Source: Actinomycetaceae bacterium
GTDB taxonomy: Bacteria; Actinomycetota; Actinomycetes; Actinomycetales; Actinomycetaceae
Reading direction: 5' to 3'
Assembly (NCBI GenBank): GCA_028724265.1
Contig: JAQYDG010000005.1
Coordinates: forward strand, 303,196-367,195
Length of the DNA stretch: 64,000 nt
The notes below the pieces were generated by a model. The model was not told where the DNA came from. It saw only the letters and a program-made list of their open reading frames with translations, and did no database searches. Position 1 is the first letter of the stretch. Every line of letters starts with the position of its first letter. Made by a program: the position numbers and the translations under genes. Shown here one piece after another: positions 54,543 to 63,957 of the stretch.

Positions 54543-56690
54543 ATGCAAGAACACTCACACACGTCGGAAGAGTTTTCCGACGTGAATGCAACCGACACGC
54601 ACTTTGGTGACCTCGGGCTAGCAGAACCACTCGTGCAAGCTATCGCCGATCTGGGCTTCGAGACAACAACCGCCATTCAGGCACAAGCGATTCCACCCCT
54701 GCTCTCGGGGCGGGACGTCATCGGCGTCGCACAAACGGGAACGGGTAAGACTGCCGCCTTTGGTCTACCGCTTTTGACGATGATTGACCCGAGCGATACA
54801 TCCGTTCAAGCTCTGGTTCTTGTGCCGACTCGCGAACTTGCCCAACAGGGGGCTGCTGCGCTGGAAAGCTTTGCTGCTCATATGCCTGATGTGACGGTTC
54901 TCCCCGTCTACGGTGGTTCCCCGTACGGACCGCAGTTGAGAGCCCTAGAAGAGGGTGCACAGGTGGTTGTGGGTACCCCTGGACGCATCATGGATCTCAT
55001 GAATCGTGGAGCATTGAGCCTGCAGACCGTCCACTTTTTTGTGCTTGACGAAGCTGACGAGATGCTCCAGATGGGGTTTGCCGAGGACGTAGACGTCATC
55101 GCATCCGCTGTTCCCGCTGGACGTATTTCCGCGCTCTTTTCCGCTACAATGCCTCCGTCGATCCGACGCGTGGCGGATGAACACCTGCACGACCCTGTTC
55201 AAATCACAATTTCTCGACCCGCCTCGACCGTCTCTACAGTCCATCAGACTTTCGCAACGGTCTCCGAGCGGTATAAGGCAGCGGCACTCGTGCGTGTTCT
55301 GCGGTTGACCACGGCACGTGCTGTGCTGATTTTTGTTCGCACGCGTGCCACTGCGGAAGACCTTGCACTAGACCTGGGCAGACGCGGAATTCAAGCGGCA
55401 ACGCTCTCAGGGGACGTTGCTCAAAAGGACCGCGAACGGCTCGTCACTCGTTTGCGCGAGGGTACGCTCAACGTCATTGTCGCGACTGATGTGGCAGCAC
55501 GCGGACTCGATGTGGATCGAATCGATCTGGTGATTAACTACGACGTTCCGCGCGAAGCCGATACCTACGTCCACCGCATTGGCAGAACCGGACGAGCCAA
55601 GCGGGAGGGCGAGTCTCTCACCTTTGTGACCCCCAAAGAACGCTCTCGCCTGCGGCGTATCGAAAAACACACTGGATCACAGATTGACGAGATGACGCTT
55701 CCCACTGCAACCGCAGTGCGGAAAGCACGCGCCGCACAAGCATTGCGCAACGCACATCTCGTTGCCGCACAGGACGACCTCTCAGATTCTGAGACTGCCC
55801 TCGACGCCTATTATGACGCTCCTACGAATTCCGACACTCCCGCGAACTCCGATGCGTCTGCGCCCTCCTACACATTGGCATTTACCGATGTATTTTCCTC
55901 TGCAGGCTCGCTTGCCGGAGCTGAGCCAGCACGGCTCGGGGAGGCACGCAGCGTGGACAACGCTCTGGGTGACGAGGCGAACGCGGCGTTCGACGAGGAC
56001 GACAGGGGTGAAGCTGCGAACAAACCTGATGATCGCCCTGTGTCGCTGCATACCCTGGCTGCGGCGATGCTGTCTATGCTGCTCGGTTCTGATTCCGATC
56101 TTGACGCCGACGAGCCGGACGACCTCACCATTGTCAAAACACGTGACCGCACCGATACCGGACGTGAGGGGTCGCGCGGCAAAGGTGGAGCGCGCGGGCA
56201 TGCGAGCGCCTCTGGATCGGTGACATACCGCGTGGAAGTTGGCAGAAAAGACAATGTTCGACCCGCAGCTATCGTTGGTGCGATCGCGGGCGAAAGCGGA
56301 ATACGCGGATCCGATATTGGGCACATTGAAATTTTCCCGACCTTCAGCCTTGTGGACATCGCCGTGAGCCTCTCCCATACGCAGATGAATGCGATTTCGC
56401 ATGCCACGATCGGGGGACGCGAACTGAGAATCAGCGAGGATCACGGCCCGCAGTCGGCGGGACGATCGAAAAGGGGTATGTACTCCCCCTCTCGTCACTC
56501 GCGATCCGATTTCACATCTGATTCTCGCGCCAGGGGCGGAGACCGTCATTCGCATCGTCCTCATATGCGGAATTTTGACCGCGAGGGGAAGAAACGCAAT
56601 GGTTTTGATACGCGTCACCGCAACGATTTCTCGTCTGTTGACAAGCAGCGCGGCGGAGAACGACACCGGAAAGGATTTCGCACATATTAA
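54543..56690 (+). CDS. deaD: DEAD-box RNA helicase, DeaD/CsdA type
   Basis: 715 aa. The helicase core (residues about 20-390) has the Q motif, AQTGTGKTAAFGLP (I), PTRELAQQ (Ia), TPGRIMDL, VLDEADEML (II), FSATMP (III), IVATDVAARGLDVD and YVHRIGRTGRAKREG (VI). An acidic, low-complexity stretch of about 150 residues (NSDTPANSDASAPS, DEDDRGEAANKPDDR) follows, then a DbpA-type RNA-binding domain (VTYRVEVGRKDNVRPAAIVGAIAGESGI in part, IGHIEIFPTFSLVDIA) and a basic RG/H-rich tail. It acts in ribosome assembly and mRNA turnover. Confidence 0.95.
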   Translation: MQEHSHTSEEFSDVNATDTHFGDLGLAEPLVQAIADLGFETTTAIQAQAIPPLLSGRDVIGVAQTGTGKTAAFGLPLLTMIDPSDTSVQALVLVPTRELAQQGAAALESFAAHMPDVTVLPVYGGSPYGPQLRALEEGAQVVVGTPGRIMDLMNRGALSLQTVHFFVLDEADEMLQMGFAEDVDVIASAVPAGRISALFSATMPPSIRRVADEHLHDPVQITISRPASTVSTVHQTFATVSERYKAAALVRVLRLTTARAVLIFVRTRATAEDLALDLGRRGIQAATLSGDVAQKDRERLVTRLREGTLNVIVATDVAARGLDVDRIDLVINYDVPREADTYVHRIGRTGRAKREGESLTFVTPKERSRLRRIEKHTGSQIDEMTLPTATAVRKARAAQALRNAHLVAAQDDLSDSETALDAYYDAPTNSDTPANSDASAPSYTLAFTDVFSSAGSLAGAEPARLGEARSVDNALGDEANAAFDEDDRGEAANKPDDRPVSLHTLAAAMLSMLLGSDSDLDADEPDDLTIVKTRDRTDTGREGSRGKGGARGHASASGSVTYRVEVGRKDNVRPAAIVGAIAGESGIRGSDIGHIEIFPTFSLVDIAVSLSHTQMNAISHATIGGRELRISEDHGPQSAGRSKRGMYSPSRHSRSDFTSDSRARGGDRHSHRPHMRNFDREGKKRNGFDTRHRNDFSSVDKQRGGERHRKGFRTY

Positions 56691-56801
56691 GGCGTAAGCA
56701 GCCGGTATCATCGGGTAGTTCACTCATATGAGACACATAGCGACGCCGGCACGGCATGCTATATTCTGATGGGAGCGTGTGAGCCTGAGGGTGGAGGTAC
56801 G

Positions 56802-58004
56802 ATGCACTACTCACAACAGTTGAAAAAGTACGGAGACTCGAAATCCGCGATTCGCGAGCTTGCGGCATATGGTTCCCGCCGTGCACGGGAGATCGGCGAA
56901 GAAAACGTTTTCGACTTTTCGCTGGGTGCTCCCAGCGTGCCAGCTCCCGCCCGCGTCACTCAGACGATGCTGCACCTGCTGCAGACAGTTCCGCCTGAGA
57001 AACTGCACGGGTATACCGCCGCCGAGGGCGACCTCAGTGTTCGAGAAAAAATCGCTACATACCTGTCCACACGGTATGGCATTGAGAATCGTCCGGATAG
57101 AGTGTACGTGATGGCCGGTGCTTCGGCAGGTTTGGCTATGGTGACCAGAGCACTCAGGGACTCCTCTGACGACGAATTTGTGTGCCTCGCTCCTTTCTGG
57201 GCCGAGTATACGGTGTTTATTGATACAGCGGGCGCTCAGCCAGTTGTCGTGCCGCCTGACTATTCCACGTTTGAGCCAGACCGCGAAGCTTTTGAAGCGG
57301 CGGTCAATGAGCACACCAAAGCGGTGTTTATCGACCAGCCAAATAATCCGTCCGGCGTGCTCTACCGTGAAGAGACGCTGACGTGGCTCGCCAACACTCT
57401 GAGGAAAAAGGAAAAGGAATTCGGCCACCCTATCTACCTGATCGCTGACGAGCCGTACCGCGAACTCGCCTTCGACGGCGAATCGCCCTATATGCCGCAC
57501 TACTATGCGGACACGATTATCGTCTATTCTTTCTCCAAGGCTCTTTCCCTTGCCGGTGAACGCATCGGTTATATCTACGTGCCTGAATCTGTGACGGATG
57601 GCGACATCATCTATTCCGTCATTAAAGGAGCTGGCCGCGCACTTGGTTATTCGTGCGCACCAGCGCTGATGCAGTACACGATTGCGGAGAATCTGGATAT
57701 TACGGCCGACATATCTGTGTACCATCGCAATAGGGATCTGCTGTATACGATGCTGACCGATCTTGGCTTCGAGTGCGTCTACCCCACGGGTGCGTTTTAT
57801 ATGATGGTCAAATCCCCGAGCGGCGATGGTAAGGAATTCTCCCATACCGCACAGGCGCATGACGTGTTGGTCACTCCATCGGACACATTTGGGATTCCAG
57901 GATATGTGCGTGTTTCCTTTTGCGTGAGTTCCGACAGGATCACAAGGTCACAACCTGCGTTTGCCCAGCTCGCGCAACACTACGGTCTGCGTCCCGCTCA
58001 GTGA
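56802..58004 (+). CDS. class I/II PLP-dependent aminotransferase
   Basis: 400 aa fold-type I enzyme. FDFSLGAPSVPAPA at the N-terminus, GYTAAEGDLSVREKIA, cofactor contacts YVMAGASAGLAMVTRAL and FIDQPNNPSGVLY, LIADEPYRELAFDG, and the PLP lysine in SFSKALSLAGERIGY. The C-terminus has GAFYMMVKSP and YVRVSFCVS. The substrate is not clear; aspartate or an aromatic amino acid is plausible. GGTGGAGGTACG precedes the ATG at 56802. It converges on the PEP carboxylase gene, an interesting neighbour because oxaloacetate could feed an aspartate aminotransferase. Confidence 0.9.
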   Translation: MHYSQQLKKYGDSKSAIRELAAYGSRRAREIGEENVFDFSLGAPSVPAPARVTQTMLHLLQTVPPEKLHGYTAAEGDLSVREKIATYLSTRYGIENRPDRVYVMAGASAGLAMVTRALRDSSDDEFVCLAPFWAEYTVFIDTAGAQPVVVPPDYSTFEPDREAFEAAVNEHTKAVFIDQPNNPSGVLYREETLTWLANTLRKKEKEFGHPIYLIADEPYRELAFDGESPYMPHYYADTIIVYSFSKALSLAGERIGYIYVPESVTDGDIIYSVIKGAGRALGYSCAPALMQYTIAENLDITADISVYHRNRDLLYTMLTDLGFECVYPTGAFYMMVKSPSGDGKEFSHTAQAHDVLVTPSDTFGIPGYVRVSFCVSSDRITRSQPAFAQLAQHYGLRPAQ

Positions 58005-58112
58005 TCCTGTGGTGGCCGCACGAGGCTCGTGTTTCATGCTCTGAGCGTTGCGCTTCATGCTATACGTAGCAGTGAAGTCCGGAGCGTAGCGCATGAAGGC
58101 TGACGGGCAGTA

Positions 58113-58160
58113 TTGAGGCTCTCGCTCGTGCGCATGTCGCAGCACAAGTGAGAGCCTCAA
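58113..58160. terminator. bidirectional terminator between aminotransferase and ppcA
   Basis: A 14-bp stem TTGAGGCTCTCGCT (58113-58126) with AGTGAGAGCCTCAA (58147-58160), one G-U pair on the plus strand, encloses a 20-base loop between two convergent genes. Confidence 0.8.
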
Positions 58161-58188
58161 ACCCTGGTCATCCAGTATCCCTGGCCTG

Positions 58189-59697
58189 CTAGCCGAGGAA
58201 ATGACGAAGCAGCCCCATTCGCTCAATCAGCTGAGTCTTCGTCACCTTGTCCGTAATGTTCACAACGTCGGCAGCGAGCTCCGCATGCTGCTGCTCATTG
58301 TACGTTTGTGGCCCCAGCTCGATAGCAAGCGCTGATTGCGTTTGCAGCACATCGGTTGCCACCCGTTCCCAACTCTCGTTCTGGCGAATCAAACACTCCA
58401 ACGCATGCTTACTCACCCACCGAGCAGTCACAGCAAAGTCATCCCGAATGTTCGGGTAATACTCCTGCAGGACACGCATTTCTGTGCTGGTCAGATCGTG
58501 AAGTGTCGCTCCGATACCAAGAAATTCAGGCGGAATACCGATCGAGTAGAACGAGCCCGTAAAGTTGATCGCGCGTGGCATCGAGAATCCGTCCACCTGA
58601 CGGGAGTAGCCATGAATACCCACATGCTGATGACGATCCCTGCGTTTTGGAAATGCATCAAAAACAGGCTGGAGATCCTGAATAAGTGGATCGAGCACCG
58701 TGTGGTAATGAGCAGACGCTTTGCGTGCAATGCTCAGAAGAATATCGCGGTCGGCATGTGGAATAGATGCGAATTGGCTCCGTGCCAGGCCGTAGCGCAG
58801 CTTCCCAATGGCTAGCTTGACCTTCGGAGCAGGGTTGTCGTATCTAAACGCCGATTGGACAGTAGCCGTTTTCAGGCCAGGGAATTCTTCGAGATACCGA
58901 TCGATATGCTCTGGGGCGAGTCCACCGCGAAACATTGGCGACCCCATGCCTGCGATGGGGTAGATCGGAATTCCAGCTTCCTCCTGAAATTCACCGAGCC
59001 CAGCCAACGCGAGTTTGTTCCCTATAATCGCATTGAGGAATCCATCGGATAACGCAGAATCGGATCCTGCAAGAAACACCCGCATATACGGCACATCCGT
59101 ATGGAAAGTCTCCTGGTGCATCGAGATGAACTCTTTGAGAATCTGGGGTGCATTCAACTGGTTTTCGAAACTCTCAAACAGCGGAATCATCATCAGATCC
59201 CTGGATTCGGAATGCTGTGGGCTAAACGTCGTCGATTTGAACTCCGCCAGAGCTGCGTAGCGCTTTTGCATTTCGAGCAGCTGATCAGCATTCTCCGTCA
59301 TCGGCAAAATGGCCTCAAAGAGGGGACGACTGGAAAAGCCGAGATCTTGGGCAAAGTCCTCGGCATACAGCATCGTCACCATGGCTTGCATCAAGCTATA
59401 ATCGTTTTCCTCCCAGATATTAGGAAAACGGAACGTCAGGAACTTGTCCTCCCCCAGGGGATGCTTCTGGAAATACTCGAAACCGCTGGAATAGAGACGG
59501 TCGATGACAGACGCATCGGCGTTTTTCCCTTCCCAGTCCCACATGTATTCGTCAACTTCCAGGTCGGCAAAATTGAAGAACGCTTCGCGGTTCTCGTAGT
59601 ATGCCGAGATGAATGGATCGTTATCTGTATTAAAGAAAGGCGCTCCTGCATTGTCGGGATGTTGCGTGCCCATTACATGAGGAATTTTTCTATCCAT
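58189..59697 (-). CDS. ppcA: archaeal-type phosphoenolpyruvate carboxylase
   Basis: 502 aa; makes oxaloacetate from PEP and bicarbonate. This is the short archaeal family (about 490-530 aa) and not the 900-residue bacterial enzyme. Evidence: PHVMGTQHPDNAGAPF at the N-terminus, DEYMWDWEGKNADASVIDRLYS in part, FLTFRFPNIWEE, AGSDSALSDGFLNAIIGNKLAL, IYPIAGMGSPMFRGGL and FGIGATLHDL-like FLGIGATLHDLTSTEM. The start at 59697 has AAAGGACA ahead. This family is otherwise known from archaea and a few Firmicutes such as Leuconostoc and Clostridium perfringens, so it was probably acquired. A terminator upstream separates it from pheT. Confidence 0.93.
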   Translation of the reverse strand: MDRKIPHVMGTQHPDNAGAPFFNTDNDPFISAYYENREAFFNFADLEVDEYMWDWEGKNADASVIDRLYSSGFEYFQKHPLGEDKFLTFRFPNIWEENDYSLMQAMVTMLYAEDFAQDLGFSSRPLFEAILPMTENADQLLEMQKRYAALAEFKSTTFSPQHSESRDLMMIPLFESFENQLNAPQILKEFISMHQETFHTDVPYMRVFLAGSDSALSDGFLNAIIGNKLALAGLGEFQEEAGIPIYPIAGMGSPMFRGGLAPEHIDRYLEEFPGLKTATVQSAFRYDNPAPKVKLAIGKLRYGLARSQFASIPHADRDILLSIARKASAHYHTVLDPLIQDLQPVFDAFPKRRDRHQHVGIHGYSRQVDGFSMPRAINFTGSFYSIGIPPEFLGIGATLHDLTSTEMRVLQEYYPNIRDDFAVTARWVSKHALECLIRQNESWERVATDVLQTQSALAIELGPQTYNEQQHAELAADVVNITDKVTKTQLIERMGLLRHFLG

Positions 59698-59773
59698 GGC
59701 ATGTCCTTTCCTTTTCCGCTTTTTCACAGTCTAGCGATACGGAATACTGCGCGTGGCCGATGTCCAAAGATAG

Positions 59774-59815
59774 AAAAGTGTGATGGGCACTCCACCACAG
59801 AGCGCCCATCACACT
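59774..59815 (-). terminator. intrinsic terminator after pheST
   Basis: A perfect 12-bp stem AGTGTGATGGGC with GCCCATCACACT (59777-59788 and 59804-59815) is followed on the minus strand by TTTC. It lies 100 bases past the pheT stop, before ppcA. Confidence 0.88.
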
Positions 59816-59914
59816 GTCGTGATATGCGTTTTATATGCGTTCCCCAGGCTTGTACGCTCACATCACCTCAGCTTGACGAAGTCTCGGTCGGCCGAGGTGA
59901 GCCGCAACAGCATA

Positions 59915-62497
59915 CTAAGCAGTGCGCAATTGCGCATGGAACTGTTTCTTCGCTTTCTTGACGATGCGCTTGCGCACTTGAGCAGTCTCCTCCGCTGTGA
60001 TTGTGTGATCTGCACGCAGCCTGAGAGCAAATGCCAAGGACTTCTTATCCGCACCGATCTGTTCGCCACGATATACATCGAACAGACGGACATCTTCCAG
60101 CTCGTCACCGATCGTATCGACAATCATCGATTGCACGTCACCAGCAGCAACAGACTCGTCAACGACGAGCGCAATATCTTCCTTAGCCAGCGGATATGTC
60201 CAGACCGGCCGGACAGTGACGGGACTATCCGGTTGATACGCAAGCAGCGCATCAACATCAACCTCGAAGGCAACAGCCCGCTTCGGCAAATCGTAGGCAC
60301 GGCACACGCTCGGTGCGAGTTCTCCCGCATATCCGACTACATCGTTCTCGACGACGATCGCTGCCGCGCGGCCAGGATGCCACGGCGCATGCTCGGTCTG
60401 AGTCACATGTGCATGCACTCCCAACGTTCGAGCAACAGTCAACGCAGCCTCAATCGCGTCGCGCCAGTCCCAGGGGCTGGACTCAATCCCCGCTTGGGGA
60501 ACAGTAGTAGTGCCCGCAGCGACGCCCGCAATGTGGTCTGGTTGCGCAGGGACTGCAGCGTCGATCGTATCGATATCCTCATCTGCAGGTCGAGACCCCA
60601 CAGGAAGTGTTGGAGCCGGGATGATGCCTGCCGGATGCGTCACAACGCCTTCTTCGAAAATCGCTGTTGTCGCATTCGACCGCGATACGTTGACCCGCGC
60701 TGTATCAAGCAGAGTGTCCAATAAGGATGTCCGCATATACGGAGCCTCATCCTGCAGCGGGTTGACGAGCTTGATCGCTGTCCGTCGAGGATCATCTTCT
60801 GGGAGCTCTTGCACATCAAAGACGTGAGCGGACACGAATGGATAGGAGTACACCTGCACCCATCCATGTTCTGCGAGCGCCCGCACCGCATCAGAGCGAG
60901 ACCGCTGTTCACTGCTCATGCCATGGCCAGCTGTGACGGAAGGCATGATGGACGGAATCTCGTCATAGCCCACAAGGCGAGCGATTTCTTCAACGAAATG
61001 CGCCGGACCAACGAGGTCTGGACGCCACGTTGGTGGAGTCACGCTCAATACCGCTCCGCTCCCGTCAACGGTGCAGCCGATATCTTCGAGGATCTCCCGA
61101 ATACGGTCGTCCGCCAACCGGAGTGAAGTGAGGCGTTCAACTTCTGAGACGGGGAACTCCTGTGCTTCAGGCATCTGAAAAGCACGATAGTCTCCCACCT
61201 CCTCAGACGCTGTTCCTGAACCGTATTCAACGAGAATATCCACCACGGCTTGGGCTGCAACGTCAGCGATGAGCGGATCCACACCGCGTTCAAAACGCTT
61301 GGAGGCTTCACTCGGTAACTTATGCCGACGAGCCGTACGGGCAATGGACACTGGATCGAAATTCGCTGATTCGATAAGGACATTCACCGTAGCGCTCGAA
61401 ATTTCGGTGTCAGCACCACCCATGACTCCTGCGAGCCCGAGTACGCGCGTGCCGTGACCACTCTGAGAATCAGTGATGAGGAGATCCTCAGAATCGAGGG
61501 TGCGATCGACGTTGTCGAGGGTGCGCAGCTGTTCCCCTGGCTCAGCCCGCCGAACAACAATCGGAGCAACCACCTTGTCGAGATCGTACGCATGCAGAGG
61601 CTGCCCAAGATCGAGCATCACGTAGTTCGTGGCATCCACTGCCAGGGATATGGAGCGCATTCCCGCCTGTTCCAGGGAACGAACCATCCACGCTGGGCTC
61701 GCGGCATCCGGGTCGATACCCCGTACAATCCTCGTAACGAATCGGTTGACGCCCGCACGGCCATGAATCGGGGCATGGTCCTCAACGGAGACGGGAAACG
61801 CGTTGTCGTTCGGCTCGGGAATCGGCGTGGCTGCGTTCTCTTTGAGCCCTGGGTCTGTGAAGACGGCTCCTGTGGAGTGGTGATATTCGCGCGCAACTCC
61901 TCGCATCGAAAACGCATAACCGCGGTCGGGCGTGATGTTAATTTCGAGCGTTTCACCTGCGATACCCAAATAGGGCAACACATTTTCGCCGACGCGCGGC
62001 AGGTGCGCGATTGTTTCGGCATCGGAAGGATGAGCCAGGATGTGGATACCCTCGTGTTCGTCGGAAAGCCCCAACTCGCGATCAGAACACATCATCCCAT
62101 CTGAGATATGCCCATAGGTCTTGCGCGCAGAGATGACGAAGTCGCCTGGTAAAACAGCTCCGGGAAGGGAGACAACGACGTAGTCACCGACCTCAAAATT
62201 ATGCGCTCCACAGATAATACCTCTGCTCGGCAGATCGCTCGGCTCCTTGCCTGTCCCAGGCTCGTCATTGTATTGCCCAACATCGACGCGACAATAATTG
62301 ATGGTCTTGCCATTGCTCTGAAGCTTGGGCTCTCTCGTCAGCACGCGTCCCACAACCACCGGACCGGTCACAGCTCCAGGGTGTATCGCCTCTTCTTCCA
62401 GCCCTACCTTGACGAGGTCGTGAGCCAACTGCTGCGGTGTTAAGTCCGCCGGCACCTCGACGTGGCGTGCCAGCCATTCAATCGGTACGAGCGGCAT
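59915..62497 (-). CDS. pheT: phenylalanyl-tRNA synthetase beta subunit
   Basis: 860 aa. An N-terminal EMAP-like tRNA-binding domain (GPVVVGRVLTREPK; ICGAHNFEVGDYVVVSLPGAVLPG in part), then the B3/B4 editing region, the B5 domain and the core-like module (VEEIARLVGYDEIPS), ending with the ferredoxin-fold anticodon domain (PVWTYPLAKEDIALVVDESV, VRLFDVYRG). It overlaps the pheS stop by one base, so the subunits are coupled. In many actinobacteria the arginine genes follow; here they do not. Confidence 0.97.
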   Translation of the reverse strand: MPLVPIEWLARHVEVPADLTPQQLAHDLVKVGLEEEAIHPGAVTGPVVVGRVLTREPKLQSNGKTINYCRVDVGQYNDEPGTGKEPSDLPSRGIICGAHNFEVGDYVVVSLPGAVLPGDFVISARKTYGHISDGMMCSDRELGLSDEHEGIHILAHPSDAETIAHLPRVGENVLPYLGIAGETLEINITPDRGYAFSMRGVAREYHHSTGAVFTDPGLKENAATPIPEPNDNAFPVSVEDHAPIHGRAGVNRFVTRIVRGIDPDAASPAWMVRSLEQAGMRSISLAVDATNYVMLDLGQPLHAYDLDKVVAPIVVRRAEPGEQLRTLDNVDRTLDSEDLLITDSQSGHGTRVLGLAGVMGGADTEISSATVNVLIESANFDPVSIARTARRHKLPSEASKRFERGVDPLIADVAAQAVVDILVEYGSGTASEEVGDYRAFQMPEAQEFPVSEVERLTSLRLADDRIREILEDIGCTVDGSGAVLSVTPPTWRPDLVGPAHFVEEIARLVGYDEIPSIMPSVTAGHGMSSEQRSRSDAVRALAEHGWVQVYSYPFVSAHVFDVQELPEDDPRRTAIKLVNPLQDEAPYMRTSLLDTLLDTARVNVSRSNATTAIFEEGVVTHPAGIIPAPTLPVGSRPADEDIDTIDAAVPAQPDHIAGVAAGTTTVPQAGIESSPWDWRDAIEAALTVARTLGVHAHVTQTEHAPWHPGRAAAIVVENDVVGYAGELAPSVCRAYDLPKRAVAFEVDVDALLAYQPDSPVTVRPVWTYPLAKEDIALVVDESVAAGDVQSMIVDTIGDELEDVRLFDVYRGEQIGADKKSLAFALRLRADHTITAEETAQVRKRIVKKAKKQFHAQLRTA

Positions 62498-63597
62498 CAG
62501 TTACCCCTTCCAGTAGTGCCAAACTGCAGCGAGAATCTCACGTCGCCTTCCACCATGTCGTGCATGTCAGCAATCGAATGGCGCAGCATCAATGTACGTT
62601 CCAAGCCCATACCGAACGCGAAACCGCTGTAAACCGTGGGATCGACGCCAACGTTCTTCAAGACTTCAGGGTTGACCATGCCACAGCCGCCCCACTCGAT
62701 CCATCCAGCGCCACCCTTCTTCTGAGGGAACCACAGATCCATTTCGGCACTGGGCTCCGTGAACGGGAAGTAGGACGGGCGCAGGCGAGTCCGCGCATCT
62801 GCGCCGAACATGGCCTGAGCGAAGTGGTCCAGGACACCCTTGAGGTGTGCCATCGTCAGATGCTTATCGATGGCAAGCCCTTCAACCTGATGAAAGACGG
62901 GGGTGTGGGTGGGATCGAGCGCATCCGTGCGAAACACCTTCCCCGGACACGCGATGTAGATCGGCACACCGCGTTGCAACATCGACCGAGTTTGTACGCC
63001 CGACGTCTGTGTACGCAGAACAAGCCCGGGCTGAGGATCGACCTCAGAGGGCTGGGAGGACCTGATATGTTCAACGCCTTCGATGTAGAACGTGTCCTGC
63101 ATCTGACGGGCAGGATGATCGGGTGCAAAGTTGAGCGAATCAAAGTTGAAATACTCGTGTTCAACCTCTGGGCCTTCCACAATATCCCACCCGATTGAGG
63201 CAAAGTAAGCGGAAATATCGTCAACTAATGTGGAGAGCGGATGCCGCGCACCCTGCGGGGCTCGCTGCACGGGCTGAGTGACGTCAACCCGATCCGAAGC
63301 GATCATCTGTGCTTCTTCTTCAGCTTCCACACGCTGTTGAGCCTGCGCAAGTGCCGCCTGAATCTCCTTGCGTGCGGCGCCCATCAATCTTCCTGCAACC
63401 GGCTTATCAGCCTTATCTAGATAGCGAATCGAAGCGTTCGCCGCAGTGATCGGCGCATCGTCGCCAGAATGTGCGAGACGAGCAGCTTTCAGCTCATCGC
63501 GGGTATGTGCCGCGGCGAAGGCCTCCTGTGCACGCGCTACCGCTGCTGCAACACCGTCCTCGTCCAAAGGGCTTAACGAGGTCGTATCGTCTGTCAT
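62497..63597 (-). CDS. pheS: phenylalanyl-tRNA synthetase alpha subunit
   Basis: 366 aa catalytic subunit. A coiled-coil N-terminus (residues about 15-105, GRLMGAARKEIQAALAQAQQRVEAEEEAQ in part) binds tRNA. The class II core has HPLSTLVDDISAYFASIGWDIVEGPEVEHEYFNFDSLN in part, DTFYIEG, LLRTQTS-like VLRTQTSGVQTRSM, GKVFRTDALDPTHTPVFHQVEG, YFPFTEPSAEMD and the motif 3 region GFAFGMGLERTLMLRH. Confidence 0.97.
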   Translation of the reverse strand: MTDDTTSLSPLDEDGVAAAVARAQEAFAAAHTRDELKAARLAHSGDDAPITAANASIRYLDKADKPVAGRLMGAARKEIQAALAQAQQRVEAEEEAQMIASDRVDVTQPVQRAPQGARHPLSTLVDDISAYFASIGWDIVEGPEVEHEYFNFDSLNFAPDHPARQMQDTFYIEGVEHIRSSQPSEVDPQPGLVLRTQTSGVQTRSMLQRGVPIYIACPGKVFRTDALDPTHTPVFHQVEGLAIDKHLTMAHLKGVLDHFAQAMFGADARTRLRPSYFPFTEPSAEMDLWFPQKKGGAGWIEWGGCGMVNPEVLKNVGVDPTVYSGFAFGMGLERTLMLRHSIADMHDMVEGDVRFSLQFGTTGRGN

Positions 63598-63617
63598 ACA
63601 TGATCCTCTCGGTCAAC

Positions 63618-63647
63618 AATTCCCTTCTATTGTACTTTGAGGGAATT
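63618..63647 (-). promoter_or_regulatory. pheS promoter with dyad around the -10
   Basis: On the minus strand TACAAT (63634-63629) lies 31 bases ahead of the pheS start. It is framed by a perfect 8-bp inverted repeat, AATTCCCT (63618-63625) and AGGGAATT (63640-63647), 14 bases apart. Such placement suits a repressor operator. A T-box leader, known for pheS in Firmicutes, does not fit into this short leader. Confidence 0.5.
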
Positions 63648-63904
63648 TGTGCACGAAACTGAATCGACCCTCACGTCTGCACACGATCAAGGACACGCCG
63701 AAGCTGACGCTGGGTCGAAAGGCACTTAGCCCGAAAAAATAAGAAGCCTGCACAGCTATAAATCGGAGACGCCTACGCGATCGAAATCTATAAAACCCCG
63801 CACGGGCACAAGGTGAGACGTGTACGCCACTAAAAATCTGCACAACGCACAGTAACACGGCACAAAATAACACGGCGCAACGCGAAAATCTTCACATTAA
63901 AAAC

Positions 63905-63957
63905 GGTGGTGGGGGTGGGCACCCAATGTCGCACACCCCCCCCCCCCCCACCCCCCC
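63905..63957. repeat. G-rich run and long C homopolymers
   Basis: GGTGGTGGGGGTGGG (63905-63919) is followed 16 bases later by 14 consecutive C (63936-63949), one A and 7 more C (63951-63957). The G run could form a quadruplex and the two arms could pair. Homopolymers of this length are unusual in a genome of this composition and could vary in length or reflect sequencing error. Confidence 0.7.

Noticed and set aside
63613..63873. 86-codon minus frame upstream of pheS
   Set aside because: Covers the likely promoter, has an irregular composition and no ribosome-binding site.
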